Shown here piece after piece: positions 5,574 to 12,944 of a stretch of DNA of 15,187 nt. Origin of the DNA: an uncultured Lentisphaeria bacterium (lineage in GTDB: Bacteria > Verrucomicrobiota > Lentisphaeria > Victivallales > Victivallaceae); contig CASFXO010000114.1 of NCBI GenBank assembly GCA_949298665.1, positions 1 to 15,187 on the forward strand, given 5' to 3'. Below the pieces are notes generated by a model. It was not told the DNA's origin. It did not search any database and was given only the letters and a program-made list of their open reading frames with translations. The first letter of the stretch is position 1; each line of letters begins with the position of its first letter. The translations under genes were made by a program, and so were the position numbers.

Positions 5574-6467
5574 TTACTTTCCGGCGTGAAACACCTTGTG
5601 ATGGACCACCCGGCCGTCGTCGTCCAGAAACATGTCCGGACCGCATTGCCGGAAGGGCCGGTGGCTCCACGGCCGCCAGTCGCGGCTCAGCTCTTCGATT
5701 TCCGCCGCCGTCAGAACCTTGGAAAAAACCTCCGTACATCCACGCCGGTAACGCGGAGACTGCACCTTGTCCAGCAATTCCGCAACACCGGGCGAAACCA
5801 GATCTTTGCCCCGCCTGGCGTCCACCGGCTTCATCGGCACCGCCGCGCTGCACCAGCGGCAATAGCGCTCCACCTGATCCTGAAAATCCGCCGGCGTCTT
5901 CTTCCACCATCCCGGCTCGATCGGATAGCCGCCCGGCCCGTCGAACAACATGTCCAGCGCCGCCGCCACCTCGCAGAAGAAGCCGCCCTTCGGCGTGATG
6001 GAAGCCGACCAGCGCTTTTGAATCCAGCAATCCTCAATCAGCTTCCGCCGCAGTTCCGGGTCGGCCACGATCTCCTCGCTGGCGCACAGCAGCGGATGAT
6101 GGTGTCCTTCCGGCGCGGTATGATCGTTGTAGACGATGTTTTCCGGCAGAAACGTCTCCAGAATCAGCTCCCGGTACCGGTCCCAGCGCGCCCCGTTGGT
6201 CCAGAATCCGCGCCGCTCTCTGGGCACATACCGCTGCACCAGACGGCAGATCTCCGCGAACTGGGGATGCAGCGTGGGCTCGCCGCCCATGATGCCGACG
6301 CTGTGCGGGAAATCCGCCAGGGACTGCAGCGCCTTCTCCACCATTTCCAGACTCATCATGAACGGTTTGACGTGATGCCCGCAGAACCGGGTGCAGCAGG
6401 AGCACTCCAGATTGCAGGCGTTGGTGATCTCAATGTGCAGTGTCGTGATATCGTAAATCGCCCGCAT
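5574..6467 (-). CDS. Radical SAM protein of unknown specificity, with extra C-terminal cysteines
   Basis: A 297-residue radical S-adenosylmethionine enzyme. The C18-x3-C22-x2-C25 motif would hold the catalytic [4Fe-4S] cluster, and GGEP (61-64) binds the SAM amino group; a WTNG segment follows at 89-92. Beyond the partial barrel are C147-x13-G161-x3-C165 and C203-x2-C206, then C244 and C275. This resembles, but does not fully match, a SPASM/Twitch arrangement for an auxiliary cluster. The substrate is unknown: a nucleotide sugar, a finished nonulosonate or a peptide are all possible. GGGAG lies 7 bases before the ATG, and a promoter-like pair sits upstream. It stands between the legionaminic acid operon and two glycan-transfer-type genes, and overlaps neither neighbour. 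A role in modifying the sugar or its acceptor is inferred only from position. Confidence 0.85.
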   Translation of the reverse strand: MRAIYDITTLHIEITNACNLECSCCTRFCGHHVKPFMMSLEMVEKALQSLADFPHSVGIMGGEPTLHPQFAEICRLVQRYVPRERRGFWTNGARWDRYRELILETFLPENIVYNDHTAPEGHHHPLLCASEEIVADPELRRKLIEDCWIQKRWSASITPKGGFFCEVAAALDMLFDGPGGYPIEPGWWKKTPADFQDQVERYCRWCSAAVPMKPVDARRGKDLVSPGVAELLDKVQSPRYRRGCTEVFSKVLTAAEIEELSRDWRPWSHRPFRQCGPDMFLDDDGRVVHHKVFHAGK

Positions 6468-6549
6468 AGGTCCGCTCCCGTTTCCGCTCCTCGTCCATAT
6501 TCATCCGCCGCGTACCGTGCGCAGCGTTTTTCCATCCATGCGATACCGG

Positions 6550-6579
6550 ATAATATAACCGCCAACCGCCGGATTACAA
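6550..6579 (-). promoter_or_regulatory. Possible internal promoter for the radical SAM-GT2-unknown gene group
   Basis: On the − strand, TTGTAA (6574-6579) precedes TATATT (6552-6557) by 16 bases, or TATTAT (6550-6555) by 18. The −35 overlaps the stop of the PtmE-like gene. The 106-base gap here (6468-6573) is the largest within the − strand array. It also holds GC-rich sequence with no convincing small gene. Confidence 0.4.
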
Positions 6580-7626
6580 GCGGTCCGGCATCATGCCCCG
6601 CGCCCGTTTCAGCTCTTCCGGGCGCCCGACGTCGATCCAGTCGCCGGTCAGCTGAAACACGCCGCACGGTTTTCCCGCCGCCAGCGCGGCTTCAAAGAGG
6701 CCGGTCATCGGGAAGAACACATCGCGGGGCACGTCCCGCAGCGCTTCCGGAGAGAGCACGTAAATCCCCGCGTTGACCTCCCGCGTCACCAGCGGCTTTT
6801 CCTCCAGCGCCGTCATCCGCCCCTCGCAACTCTCCACGCAGCCGAAGGGCACCTCATGCGTGTACAGATGGGTCCCCATCGTCGCGTAAAAGCCGTGGCG
6901 ACAATGAAAATCCAGCATCCGCGCAAAATCCGCCTCCACCACCAGATCGCCGTTCAGCGCCAGCACCGGCAGCGTCATCTCCGGCAGCAGCGCCAGAGCG
7001 CCGCCGGACCCGAGCGGCTTGTCCTCCCGCAGGTACCGGATCCGGCATCCCAGCGCCGTCCCGTCGCCGAAATACGCTTCGATCTGGTCGGCAAAATGGT
7101 TCACCGCCAGAAACAGCTCCGTAAACCCGTACCCCATCAGCCGCAGAATCAGCCGCTCCAGAATCGGTCGCCCCGCGACTTTCAGCAGCGGTTTCGGCGT
7201 CCGGGCGGTCAGCGCCCCCAGACGCGACCCCATACCGCCGGCCATGATGATCACGGCATTCTCGCGCACGCTCCGGTTCAGAAACTGCCGCAGCAGATGC
7301 AGCCCGGCCACCCGGCCGTCGCGGTCCAGCACCGGGACCTGATTGATTTTCCGGGCCTGCATCAGCTCCAGAACCTCGCTGCGGTCGGCGCCCTCCGAAA
7401 CGGCCAGAAACCGGCGCTCGATGAATCCGGCCACCGCGTCATGCACGGTCGCCCCCTTCAGCAGCGCCCGGCGGATGTCGCCGTCCGAAAGGGTGCCCAG
7501 CAGCCGTCCGTCCGCATCGGTGACCAGCACCATGCCGGAGGAATTCCGTTCGATCTTCCGCATCGCCTCGAGCAATGACGCCTCGGGTGCGAGCAGGTAA
7601 TCCCGTTCCTTGTCATCCATGTCCAT
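6574..7626 (-). CDS. ptmE: PtmE-like sugar-phosphate nucleotidyltransferase with two CBS motifs
   Basis: A 350-residue fusion of a CBS pair (about 8-120) with a nucleotidyltransferase domain (about 122-350). The second part shows IIMAGGMGSRLG (126-137) and TPKPLL (143-148), the nucleotide-binding signature, followed by an LNGDL metal-binding region. C. jejuni PtmE has the same layout and acts as a glucosamine-1-phosphate guanylyltransferase, making the GDP-sugar that starts legionaminic acid synthesis. The CBS pair may sense adenine nucleotides. GGGGA lies upstream of two ATGs at 7626 and 7620; spacing suits the second slightly better. It is separated from the PtmA-like gene by 57 bases containing a CCGGGT/ACCCGG stem. 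Nucleotide preference (GTP rather than UTP) is inferred from the homologue and the gene company. Confidence 0.82.
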   Translation of the reverse strand: MDMDDKERDYLLAPEASLLEAMRKIERNSSGMVLVTDADGRLLGTLSDGDIRRALLKGATVHDAVAGFIERRFLAVSEGADRSEVLELMQARKINQVPVLDRDGRVAGLHLLRQFLNRSVRENAVIIMAGGMGSRLGALTARTPKPLLKVAGRPILERLILRLMGYGFTELFLAVNHFADQIEAYFGDGTALGCRIRYLREDKPLGSGGALALLPEMTLPVLALNGDLVVEADFARMLDFHCRHGFYATMGTHLYTHEVPFGCVESCEGRMTALEEKPLVTREVNAGIYVLSPEALRDVPRDVFFPMTGLFEAALAAGKPCGVFQLTGDWIDVGRPEELKRARGMMPDRL

Positions 7627-7683
7627 GATTTCCCCGATAACCGGGTCCGGTCGGCGGCGCGGAACGAACCCGGAATGGTATTT

Positions 7684-8490
7684 TCACCAGACCGTCCAGC
7701 CGCCGTCCACGATCAGATTCTGCCCGGTCACATAGGCCGAAAGATCGGAGGCCAGATACACGATCGCCCCCTTGAAATCCTCCTCCGTCGCCATCCGCCG
7801 CATCGGCGTCCGGTCCGCGTACCGTTCGACAAACCGCGGATCCTGATTCCGGAAAATTCCTCCCGGCGTAATCGCGTTCACCCGGATCGCCGGCGCAAAA
7901 CAGCTCGCACAATAGCGTGTGAACTGCAGCAGACCGGCCTTTCCCGCGCCGTATGCCGCCGGATTGTTCATAGCCAATCCTTCGTACAGCCGCAGATCCG
8001 GACCGCAGATCCCGTAAATGCTGAGGATATTGATGACCGACGCCGCCCCGGAACGCATCAGAAACGGTTTCATGCGGCGCGTCACCTGAAATACCGAATT
8101 CAGATTGACCTGCACCGCCCGGCACCAGCTTTCGTAGGACTGCTCGTCAAAAGGCACGTTCCATCCGGTCAGCGAGCTGGTGCCGACAAAGGCGGCGTTG
8201 TTGACCAGAATGTCCAGACGCCCCCACGCCCGTTCCACCAGACGTGCCATGTCGTCCGCGCCGTCCGGCTGCTCCAGATCGCCGCCGACCCACCGGGTCC
8301 GGCCGCCCTGTTCCGCCATCCGCCGTTCGGCGGCTTCCCGCGCCCGCTCCGCGGTCAAATCGGCGATCAACACCTCGGCGCCGCACTCCAGCAGAGCCGC
8401 CGCCATCACCCGGCCGAGATGGCCTGCGCCGCCGGTAATCAGCGCCCGCCGCCCGGAGAGGTCCATCAAAGTTTTAACACTGCGTTCCAT
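7684..8490 (-). CDS. ptmA: PtmA-like short-chain dehydrogenase/reductase
   Basis: A 268-residue classical SDR. It has the dinucleotide-binding TGGAGHLG (19-26), the NNAA motif (97-100), and the catalytic Ser157, Tyr180 and Lys184 (Y-x3-K), with a normal C-terminal DGGW end. C. jejuni PtmA belongs to this family and, with PtmF, was placed in the early part of the legionaminic acid pathway that supplies glucosamine phosphate; the exact reaction is not certain. The start at 8490 has GAGGGA eight bases upstream. An alternative ATG at 8466 has none and is rejected. The gene overlaps the end of legF by 17 bases. Many SDRs look alike, so the specific name rests mainly on the operon. Confidence 0.78.
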   Translation of the reverse strand: MERSVKTLMDLSGRRALITGGAGHLGRVMAAALLECGAEVLIADLTAERAREAAERRMAEQGGRTRWVGGDLEQPDGADDMARLVERAWGRLDILVNNAAFVGTSSLTGWNVPFDEQSYESWCRAVQVNLNSVFQVTRRMKPFLMRSGAASVINILSIYGICGPDLRLYEGLAMNNPAAYGAGKAGLLQFTRYCASCFAPAIRVNAITPGGIFRNQDPRFVERYADRTPMRRMATEEDFKGAIVYLASDLSAYVTGQNLIVDGGWTVW

Positions 8491-9199
8491 GATTCCGTTC
8501 CCTCATCAGCATGTCAGCGATTTTAAAGTCCAGAGCAGAGTCGATATCCAGCGCGTCCTCCTCCGGAATTTCCACTCCCCGCACCCGCCCGTCGAAATAA
8601 TGGTCCTGCTCCAGCACGAAATCCGGGTCGGTCACATACACCGCCGTCGCAATATTGTAAACCGGCGCAAAACTCTGCCGGCACGCCCCCCGTTCCTGTT
8701 CCATCGCCAGCCGCGCATACCCCTCCCGATCCAGCGTCACCATGTTGAATGCCGGATGCCGGTTGCTGCGGCTCACGGCGATCACCGTATCGCATCCGCC
8801 CCGCAGAAACGCCTCGATGCAGCCGTCCACTTCCGCCACCGTCCGCAACGGTGCGGTCGGCGGCAGCGATACCATTACCTCCATCCGGGGGTATCGGGTC
8901 TGCGACCGGTTCCATTCGATCGCATGGCGCCAGGCCAGCCGTTCCGGCGTCCGGTCTCCGGCCAGTTCCGCCGGGCGCAGAAACGGAACAACCGCCCCCG
9001 CCGCCCGGGCGACCGCCGCAATCTCCTCCGAATCCGTGGACACAAACACTGCCCGGATATAGGTCGATGCCCGGGCAACCGCCACCGCGTATTGCAGCAG
9101 CGGCCGACCACACAGGGGGCGAATGTTTTTCCCCGGAAGCCCCCGGGACCCGCCGCGGGCAAAAATCCAGGCCTGAATGGCCCGTCCGACTGTCGTCAT
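8474..9199 (-). CDS. legF: CMP-legionaminic acid synthetase (acylneuraminate cytidylyltransferase family)
   Basis: A 241-residue CTP:nonulosonate cytidylyltransferase that activates legionaminic acid as its CMP-sugar. The N-terminal IFARGGSRGLPGKNIRPL (12-29) is the family's CTP-binding signature, STDSEEI (54-60) follows, and a DALDID stretch near the end matches the metal-binding region. Length fits the short NeuA/PtmB type without a second domain. ATG 9199 overlaps the stop of the PtmF-like gene by ATGA; an upstream in-frame ATG at 9238 would lie inside that gene. It corresponds to C. jejuni PtmB/LegF. Preference for legionaminic over neuraminic acid is inferred from legB, legC and legH in the same operon. 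Confidence 0.85.
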   Translation of the reverse strand: MTTVGRAIQAWIFARGGSRGLPGKNIRPLCGRPLLQYAVAVARASTYIRAVFVSTDSEEIAAVARAAGAVVPFLRPAELAGDRTPERLAWRHAIEWNRSQTRYPRMEVMVSLPPTAPLRTVAEVDGCIEAFLRGGCDTVIAVSRSNRHPAFNMVTLDREGYARLAMEQERGACRQSFAPVYNIATAVYVTDPDFVLEQDHYFDGRVRGVEIPEEDALDIDSALDFKIADMLMRERNHGTQC

Positions 9200-10161
9200 A
9201 GGTTTTCCTCTGCCTCCACTTCCGCGGACGAACACCACCGCTGTTCGCGGGCGGCCGTTTCCGCACCGTCAATCAAACGCACCACCATCATCGCCTCGGA
9301 CGCAGTACAGCCTGTCAAAGGACCGGTTCCGTCCAGCAATTCCCGGTGCATCGCCACAAACAGGTCGTTACGCTCCCAGGTAAAATGCTCTTCCCGGTCA
9401 TTGTACCACAACACCCCGGCAATCAGATCGCCCCGGAGGCTGCCGCCGTCGTATTCGATCTGAAAATCCCGACGCACCCGGCGCGCCAGATAATCCAGAT
9501 GACACTGTCCAGACGCTCCCGACGCCATCCACACCAGCAGCTCCGCCGACGCCTCCGAATCGATTTCCAGCCCTCCGCTGTCGCCGATCAGCGCCGTCAC
9601 CGCCAGCCACGGTCCGCCCAGGTGCAGCAGCAGATCCAGCTCGTGGCTGAGATCCCGCAGCACGCCGCCGCCGTCCGCCCGCCGGGCGGAACTGCATTGC
9701 CGGTAATCCCGCCCCGGCCGCCAGTCCGGCAGATACTGCCCGACGTGAAAATTCAGCGTCCGGATCCGTTTCCCCCGCAGCAATTCCCGGGCCCGCCGCA
9801 CCACCGGGTGAAACCGCAGCACATAGCCGACCCGGGTCCCGGGGTGCGTCAGCCAGGCAGCGGCACAGGGGGCGGCCGCCAGCGGCTTTTCACACAGGCA
9901 GAGGCCGCGGTATCCCAGCTTTTCGCGCAGCGTCCTCAGCACCTCGCCATGGGCGGCGGTCGGCACGGCCACCACCACGTAATCAAATCGTTCCGTCGCC
10001 CACGCCGCCGCAAGAGAAGGGTAGACCCCCGCCTCCGTTCCGGCCGCGGCCAGATGGCGGGAAACCAGCGCCGTCGGCATCCCCAGGTGCCGCAGCACCT
10101 CCCGGTGCCGCTGCCCGATGGAGCCGCCGCCGATGACCAGCGCCCGGGAAGGACGGCTCAT
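9196..10161 (-). CDS. ptmF: PtmF-like Gfo/Idh/MocA-family oxidoreductase
   Basis: A 321-residue NAD(P)-dependent oxidoreductase. The N-terminal Rossmann motif is GGGSIGQRH (11-19), EKP (91-93) is the typical catalytic-lysine motif, and a DLSHELDLL segment near residue 190 matches the family's C-terminal sugar-binding half. C. jejuni PtmF is a dehydrogenase of this type in the legionaminic acid locus, thought to act with PtmA in supplying glucosamine phosphate. The ATG at 10161 overlaps the legG stop by ATGA. A longer in-frame reading to 10599 runs antisense-like through legG codons with low-complexity Gly/Arg sequence and is not part of the protein. The general family is clear; the substrate is inferred from the operon. 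Confidence 0.8.
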   Translation of the reverse strand: MSRPSRALVIGGGSIGQRHREVLRHLGMPTALVSRHLAAAGTEAGVYPSLAAAWATERFDYVVVAVPTAAHGEVLRTLREKLGYRGLCLCEKPLAAAPCAAAWLTHPGTRVGYVLRFHPVVRRARELLRGKRIRTLNFHVGQYLPDWRPGRDYRQCSSARRADGGGVLRDLSHELDLLLHLGGPWLAVTALIGDSGGLEIDSEASAELLVWMASGASGQCHLDYLARRVRRDFQIEYDGGSLRGDLIAGVLWYNDREEHFTWERNDLFVAMHRELLDGTGPLTGCTASEAMMVVRLIDGAETAAREQRWCSSAEVEAEENL

Positions 10162-11336
10162 GGTGCCACCTCCAGCTCCGGGGCGTAAAAGGTTTTCCGC
10201 AGATCGATTCCCCGTTCCAGAAAGGGCCGACAATGATCCAGAATCGTCGCCGCCACGCCCCGTCCGTCGCCGTAGGGAGAACGCACTTCCGGCAACGTCC
10301 GGCGGAACTCCGGAGAAAAAAGTTTCTCCAGCGCCGCCGCGATCTCTTTGCGCGAATGACCGCAATGGATCACGCTGGCGGCGGCCAGCCGTCCCCGCTG
10401 CCGGTCGCCGATGTCCACCGTCCCCTGATGCAGCGCGGGCGCCTCCAGCAGACCGCTGGAGGAATTGCCCACGACGCCCGCCGCATAACGGATCGCGGCC
10501 AGATAACGCCGGGTCCCCAGCGAAGGCACCAGCCGACAGCGTTCCGGATTCCGCTCCCGGTACGCCGCCAGCAGCGCCGCCACCCGTTCGCCGCCGCAAT
10601 CGGCATTCGTCCCGGTGATCAGGGCCTGCGCGCCGACATCGTCCAGCGCCGCCAGCAGCGCCGCCACCTGGCGTTCCGCCGCCGCCGGTTCCGCGAGCGT
10701 CTCCGGATGAAACGTCACCACCACGCTGCGCGGACCGAAAGAAAACGACAACTCCGCCTCCAGCTCCGCCCGCGTCGGGAAATCCAGTTCATGCAGATTC
10801 TCCAATCCGACGGCGCCGACCCGGAACACCCGCTCCGGGGCCTCCCCCATCCGGATGATCCGCCGCCGCGCCACCTCGTGGCTGGCGAAATGCAGATAAC
10901 TCATCTTCGTCAGCGCATGGCGGAAGACCTCGTCCACCGCCCCCTCGCTGCATTCCCCCCCGTGCAGGTGGGCGATCGGCACCCGGCACAACGCCGCCGC
11001 CGCCCCCGCCGCGAAAATCTCCGACCGGTCCCCCAGCAGAAACAACAGTTCCGGCCGCTCTTTTTCGAAAACCGCGCCAAACCCCTTGACGGCCTCCCCC
11101 GTCGCCGCCGCCACCGCCGCCGCGCCGTCGAATTCCTCGCCGATGTACACCTCCGCCGCCACCGGCATGCCGTCCGCCCGGATCTCATCCACGCTGTGCA
11201 GCCGCCGGCTCAGATGGCTGCCGGTCACGTACAGCCGCAGCGCCAGCTCCTCGTGCGCCGCAATCGCCCGCAGCAGCGGCCGCAACAGTCCGTAATCCGC
11301 CCGGGAACCGGTAACCACGCCGATTTTTCTACTCAT
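10158..11336 (-). CDS. legG: Hydrolysing nucleotide-sugar 2-epimerase (LegG/NeuC family)
   Basis: A 392-residue GT-B-fold enzyme that removes the nucleotide from a 2,4-diacetamido-2,4,6-trideoxyhexose and inverts C2, giving the manno sugar used by LegI. It starts with KIGVVTGSRADYGLL (4-18), has LGDRSE (101-106), HLHGGE (123-128) and FHPET (209-213), and near residue 290 a GNSSSGLLEAP nucleotide-binding loop, all typical of NeuC/LegG. Length is as expected. It overlaps legI by 8 bases. Campylobacter LegG acts on the GDP-sugar and Legionella's enzyme on the UDP-sugar. The PtmE homologue in this operon argues for GDP here, but sequence alone does not settle it. Confidence 0.87.
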   Translation of the reverse strand: MSRKIGVVTGSRADYGLLRPLLRAIAAHEELALRLYVTGSHLSRRLHSVDEIRADGMPVAAEVYIGEEFDGAAAVAAATGEAVKGFGAVFEKERPELLFLLGDRSEIFAAGAAAALCRVPIAHLHGGECSEGAVDEVFRHALTKMSYLHFASHEVARRRIIRMGEAPERVFRVGAVGLENLHELDFPTRAELEAELSFSFGPRSVVVTFHPETLAEPAAAERQVAALLAALDDVGAQALITGTNADCGGERVAALLAAYRERNPERCRLVPSLGTRRYLAAIRYAAGVVGNSSSGLLEAPALHQGTVDIGDRQRGRLAAASVIHCGHSRKEIAAALEKLFSPEFRRTLPEVRSPYGDGRGVAATILDHCRPFLERGIDLRKTFYAPELEVAP

Positions 11337-12333
11337 CGATCACCTCGTTTTCCCGGTAGTTCCGCCCGGCCCGGCGCCCCAGCAGGGTATCGATCCGCAT
11401 CGGCGAAATCCCCGTCCCCGGGCGCCGGAACGCCAGATTCGCTTCACTGAAACACTCGCCTGCGGCAATCGCCCGCGATGCGACGATGCTGCGCCGCGCC
11501 ACCGCACGATTGGCCCGTTCGCCCGCCGCGGGTTCCTTCCGGCCGTCCCCCAGCGCGGCTTCCACCTGCCGCACGGAACGGACCAGTTCCGCCAGCTCCG
11601 CCGGTTCCAGGGACGCGGCCTGATCCACGCCGGGCAGCCGCCGGTCCAGCGTCAGATGCTTTTCCAGCACCGTCGCCCCCAGCGCCGCCGCCGCCACCGC
11701 CACCGCAATCCCCGGCGTATGGTCGGAATATCCCACCGCCACCCCCGGAAACGCCCGCCGCAGCGTCTTCAAGGCGTTCAGATTCACCTCCGCAAACGGT
11801 GCCGGATACGCCGTGGTGCAGTGCAGCAGCGTCACCGGCCCCGCCTGTTCCCGCTCCAGCAAAGCCAGCGCTTCCCCCACCTCCTCCAGCGTACTCATCC
11901 CCGTCGAAAGCAGAATCGGCAACCGGTAACGCGCCGCCGCCCGCAGCAGAAACGGATTGGTGATCTCTCCGGAAGGAATTTTTATGCGGGATACGTCCAG
12001 CGACACCAGCATCGCCAGACTTTCCGGATCGAACGCCGTCGAGAGAAAGGCGATGCCGCGCGCCGCCGCATGCGCGGCCAGCCCGGCAAATTCGGCGCGG
12101 CTCAGCTCCAGGCGCCGAAGCATTTCCAGCTGACTTTCTCCGGCGTCGCTGCGTTCCCGCTGATACGCCGCCTTCGGCGCGTCCGGCGCCGCCAGCTCAT
12201 CCGCCCGGAAGGTTTGGAATTTCACCGCATCGGCGCCGGCGTCCGCCGCCGCGTCGATCAGCTGTTTCGCCAGCGCCGGATCGCCGTTGTGATTGACCCC
12301 GGCCTCGGCAATGATCAGGCAGGGACTCCTCAT
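11329..12333 (-). CDS. legI: N,N'-diacetyllegionaminic acid synthase (NeuB family)
   Basis: A 334-residue synthase that condenses the 2,4-diacetamido-2,4,6-trideoxymannose with phosphoenolpyruvate to give the nine-carbon acid. The TIM barrel (about 5-265) shows AEAGVNHNG (9-17), KFQTF (38-42), KIPSGE (118-123), STGMST (143-148), HCTTAYP (171-177) and YSDHT (202-206). A C-terminal SAF antifreeze-like domain (about 276-334) includes RSIVASR and ends NYRENEVIDE. ATG 12333 overlaps the legH stop by ATGA; the frame extends to an ATG at 12516, but that stretch is Arg/Gly-rich antisense-like sequence within legH. Specificity for legionaminic rather than neuraminic or pseudaminic acid is inferred from its partners. 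Confidence 0.88.
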   Translation of the reverse strand: MRSPCLIIAEAGVNHNGDPALAKQLIDAAADAGADAVKFQTFRADELAAPDAPKAAYQRERSDAGESQLEMLRRLELSRAEFAGLAAHAAARGIAFLSTAFDPESLAMLVSLDVSRIKIPSGEITNPFLLRAAARYRLPILLSTGMSTLEEVGEALALLEREQAGPVTLLHCTTAYPAPFAEVNLNALKTLRRAFPGVAVGYSDHTPGIAVAVAAAALGATVLEKHLTLDRRLPGVDQAASLEPAELAELVRSVRQVEAALGDGRKEPAAGERANRAVARRSIVASRAIAAGECFSEANLAFRRPGTGISPMRIDTLLGRRAGRNYRENEVIDE

Positions 12334-12944
12334 GGCCGGTCCTCCGTCCCGCGGCTGCGGCGCACCAGGTCTCCGGCCCGGATAAAACTGTTTTCCGGCA
12401 GAACCACGTCGTTGACCACGATCGCGCCGCTCCCGATGAACGACCCCGCGCCGATCCGTACCGTCCCGTTCACTCGTGCCCCGGTGGCGATATGACAATG
12501 CGCCCCCACCCGGCAATCATGTTCGATCAACGCCTTGGTGTTGACGATGCAGTTTTCGCCGACAATGCTTCCGGCGTTGATCAGCGCATCATGCAGCACG
12601 ATCGTACCCGCGCCGATCCGCGCCCGCGGCGACACATGCGCCCGCGGCGACACCACCGTCGCCGCGGCAAAACCATTCTCCGCCAGCCATGCAAACAGCC
12701 TCTGCCGCACCTGCGCCGTGTGGATTTGCCCCACCGTCACCAGCGCGTACGACGCCCGGTCCCGCCATCGGGCCAGGTCGGCGTCACCGCCCAGCACCGG
12801 ATAATCGTACACCATCGATCCCGGCGGCAGATTCGGGTCCACGATGCCGACAATCCGCCATTCTCCGGTGCTCTCGATCACCTCGATGCAGGAGCGGCAG
12901 TGCCCGCCGCCGCCCAGCAGCAGCAGATTTCCGTCATTTTTCAT
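12330..12944 (-). CDS. legH: LegH/NeuD/PglD-family sugar N-acetyltransferase
   Basis: A 204-residue left-handed beta-helix acetyltransferase, expected to acetylate the 4-amino group made by LegC using acetyl-CoA. The N-terminal half is a small Rossmann-like domain with GGGGH (11-15). The second half is a run of hexapeptide repeats (about 100-190), with His132 in EHDC matching the catalytic His of PglD. ATG 12944 overlaps the legC stop by ATGA and has the expected MKND...LLLLGGGGH start; a longer in-frame start at 13085 lies inside legC and adds 47 atypical residues, so it is rejected. The enzyme acts in the cytoplasm between LegC and LegG. Confidence 0.85.
   Translation of the reverse strand: MKNDGNLLLLGGGGHCRSCIEVIESTGEWRIVGIVDPNLPPGSMVYDYPVLGGDADLARWRDRASYALVTVGQIHTAQVRQRLFAWLAENGFAAATVVSPRAHVSPRARIGAGTIVLHDALINAGSIVGENCIVNTKALIEHDCRVGAHCHIATGARVNGTVRIGAGSFIGSGAIVVNDVVLPENSFIRAGDLVRRSRGTEDRP

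Noticed and set aside
4782..6776. 664-codon open frame on the + strand
   Set aside because: It runs antisense to the GT2, radical SAM and ptmE-like genes, is rich in Arg/Pro/His with no domain, and arises from the high third-position GC of the real genes.
8180..9463. 427-codon open frame on the + strand
   Set aside because: Antisense shadow of ptmA, legF and ptmF with Arg/Pro/Ser-rich low-complexity sequence.
10162..10599. N-terminal extension of the PtmF-like protein
   Set aside because: The extra 146 residues lie inside legG in another frame and are Gly/Arg-rich; the Rossmann motif starts just after the ATG at 10161.
10233..11450. 405-codon open frame on the + strand
   Set aside because: Antisense to legG; composition is Arg/Gln/His-rich and shows no family motif, while legG matches its family throughout.
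8474..12333. Sialic (neuraminic) or pseudaminic acid synthesis instead of legionaminic acid
   Set aside because: NeuB/NeuC/NeuA-like enzymes alone would be ambiguous, but LegB-, LegC- and LegH-type enzymes and the ptm genes in the same operon fit legionaminic acid best; no PseB/PseG-type proteins are present.
12334..12516. N-terminal extension of LegI
   Set aside because: The added 61 residues overlap legH and have no NeuB similarity; the family start is at the ATG at 12333.
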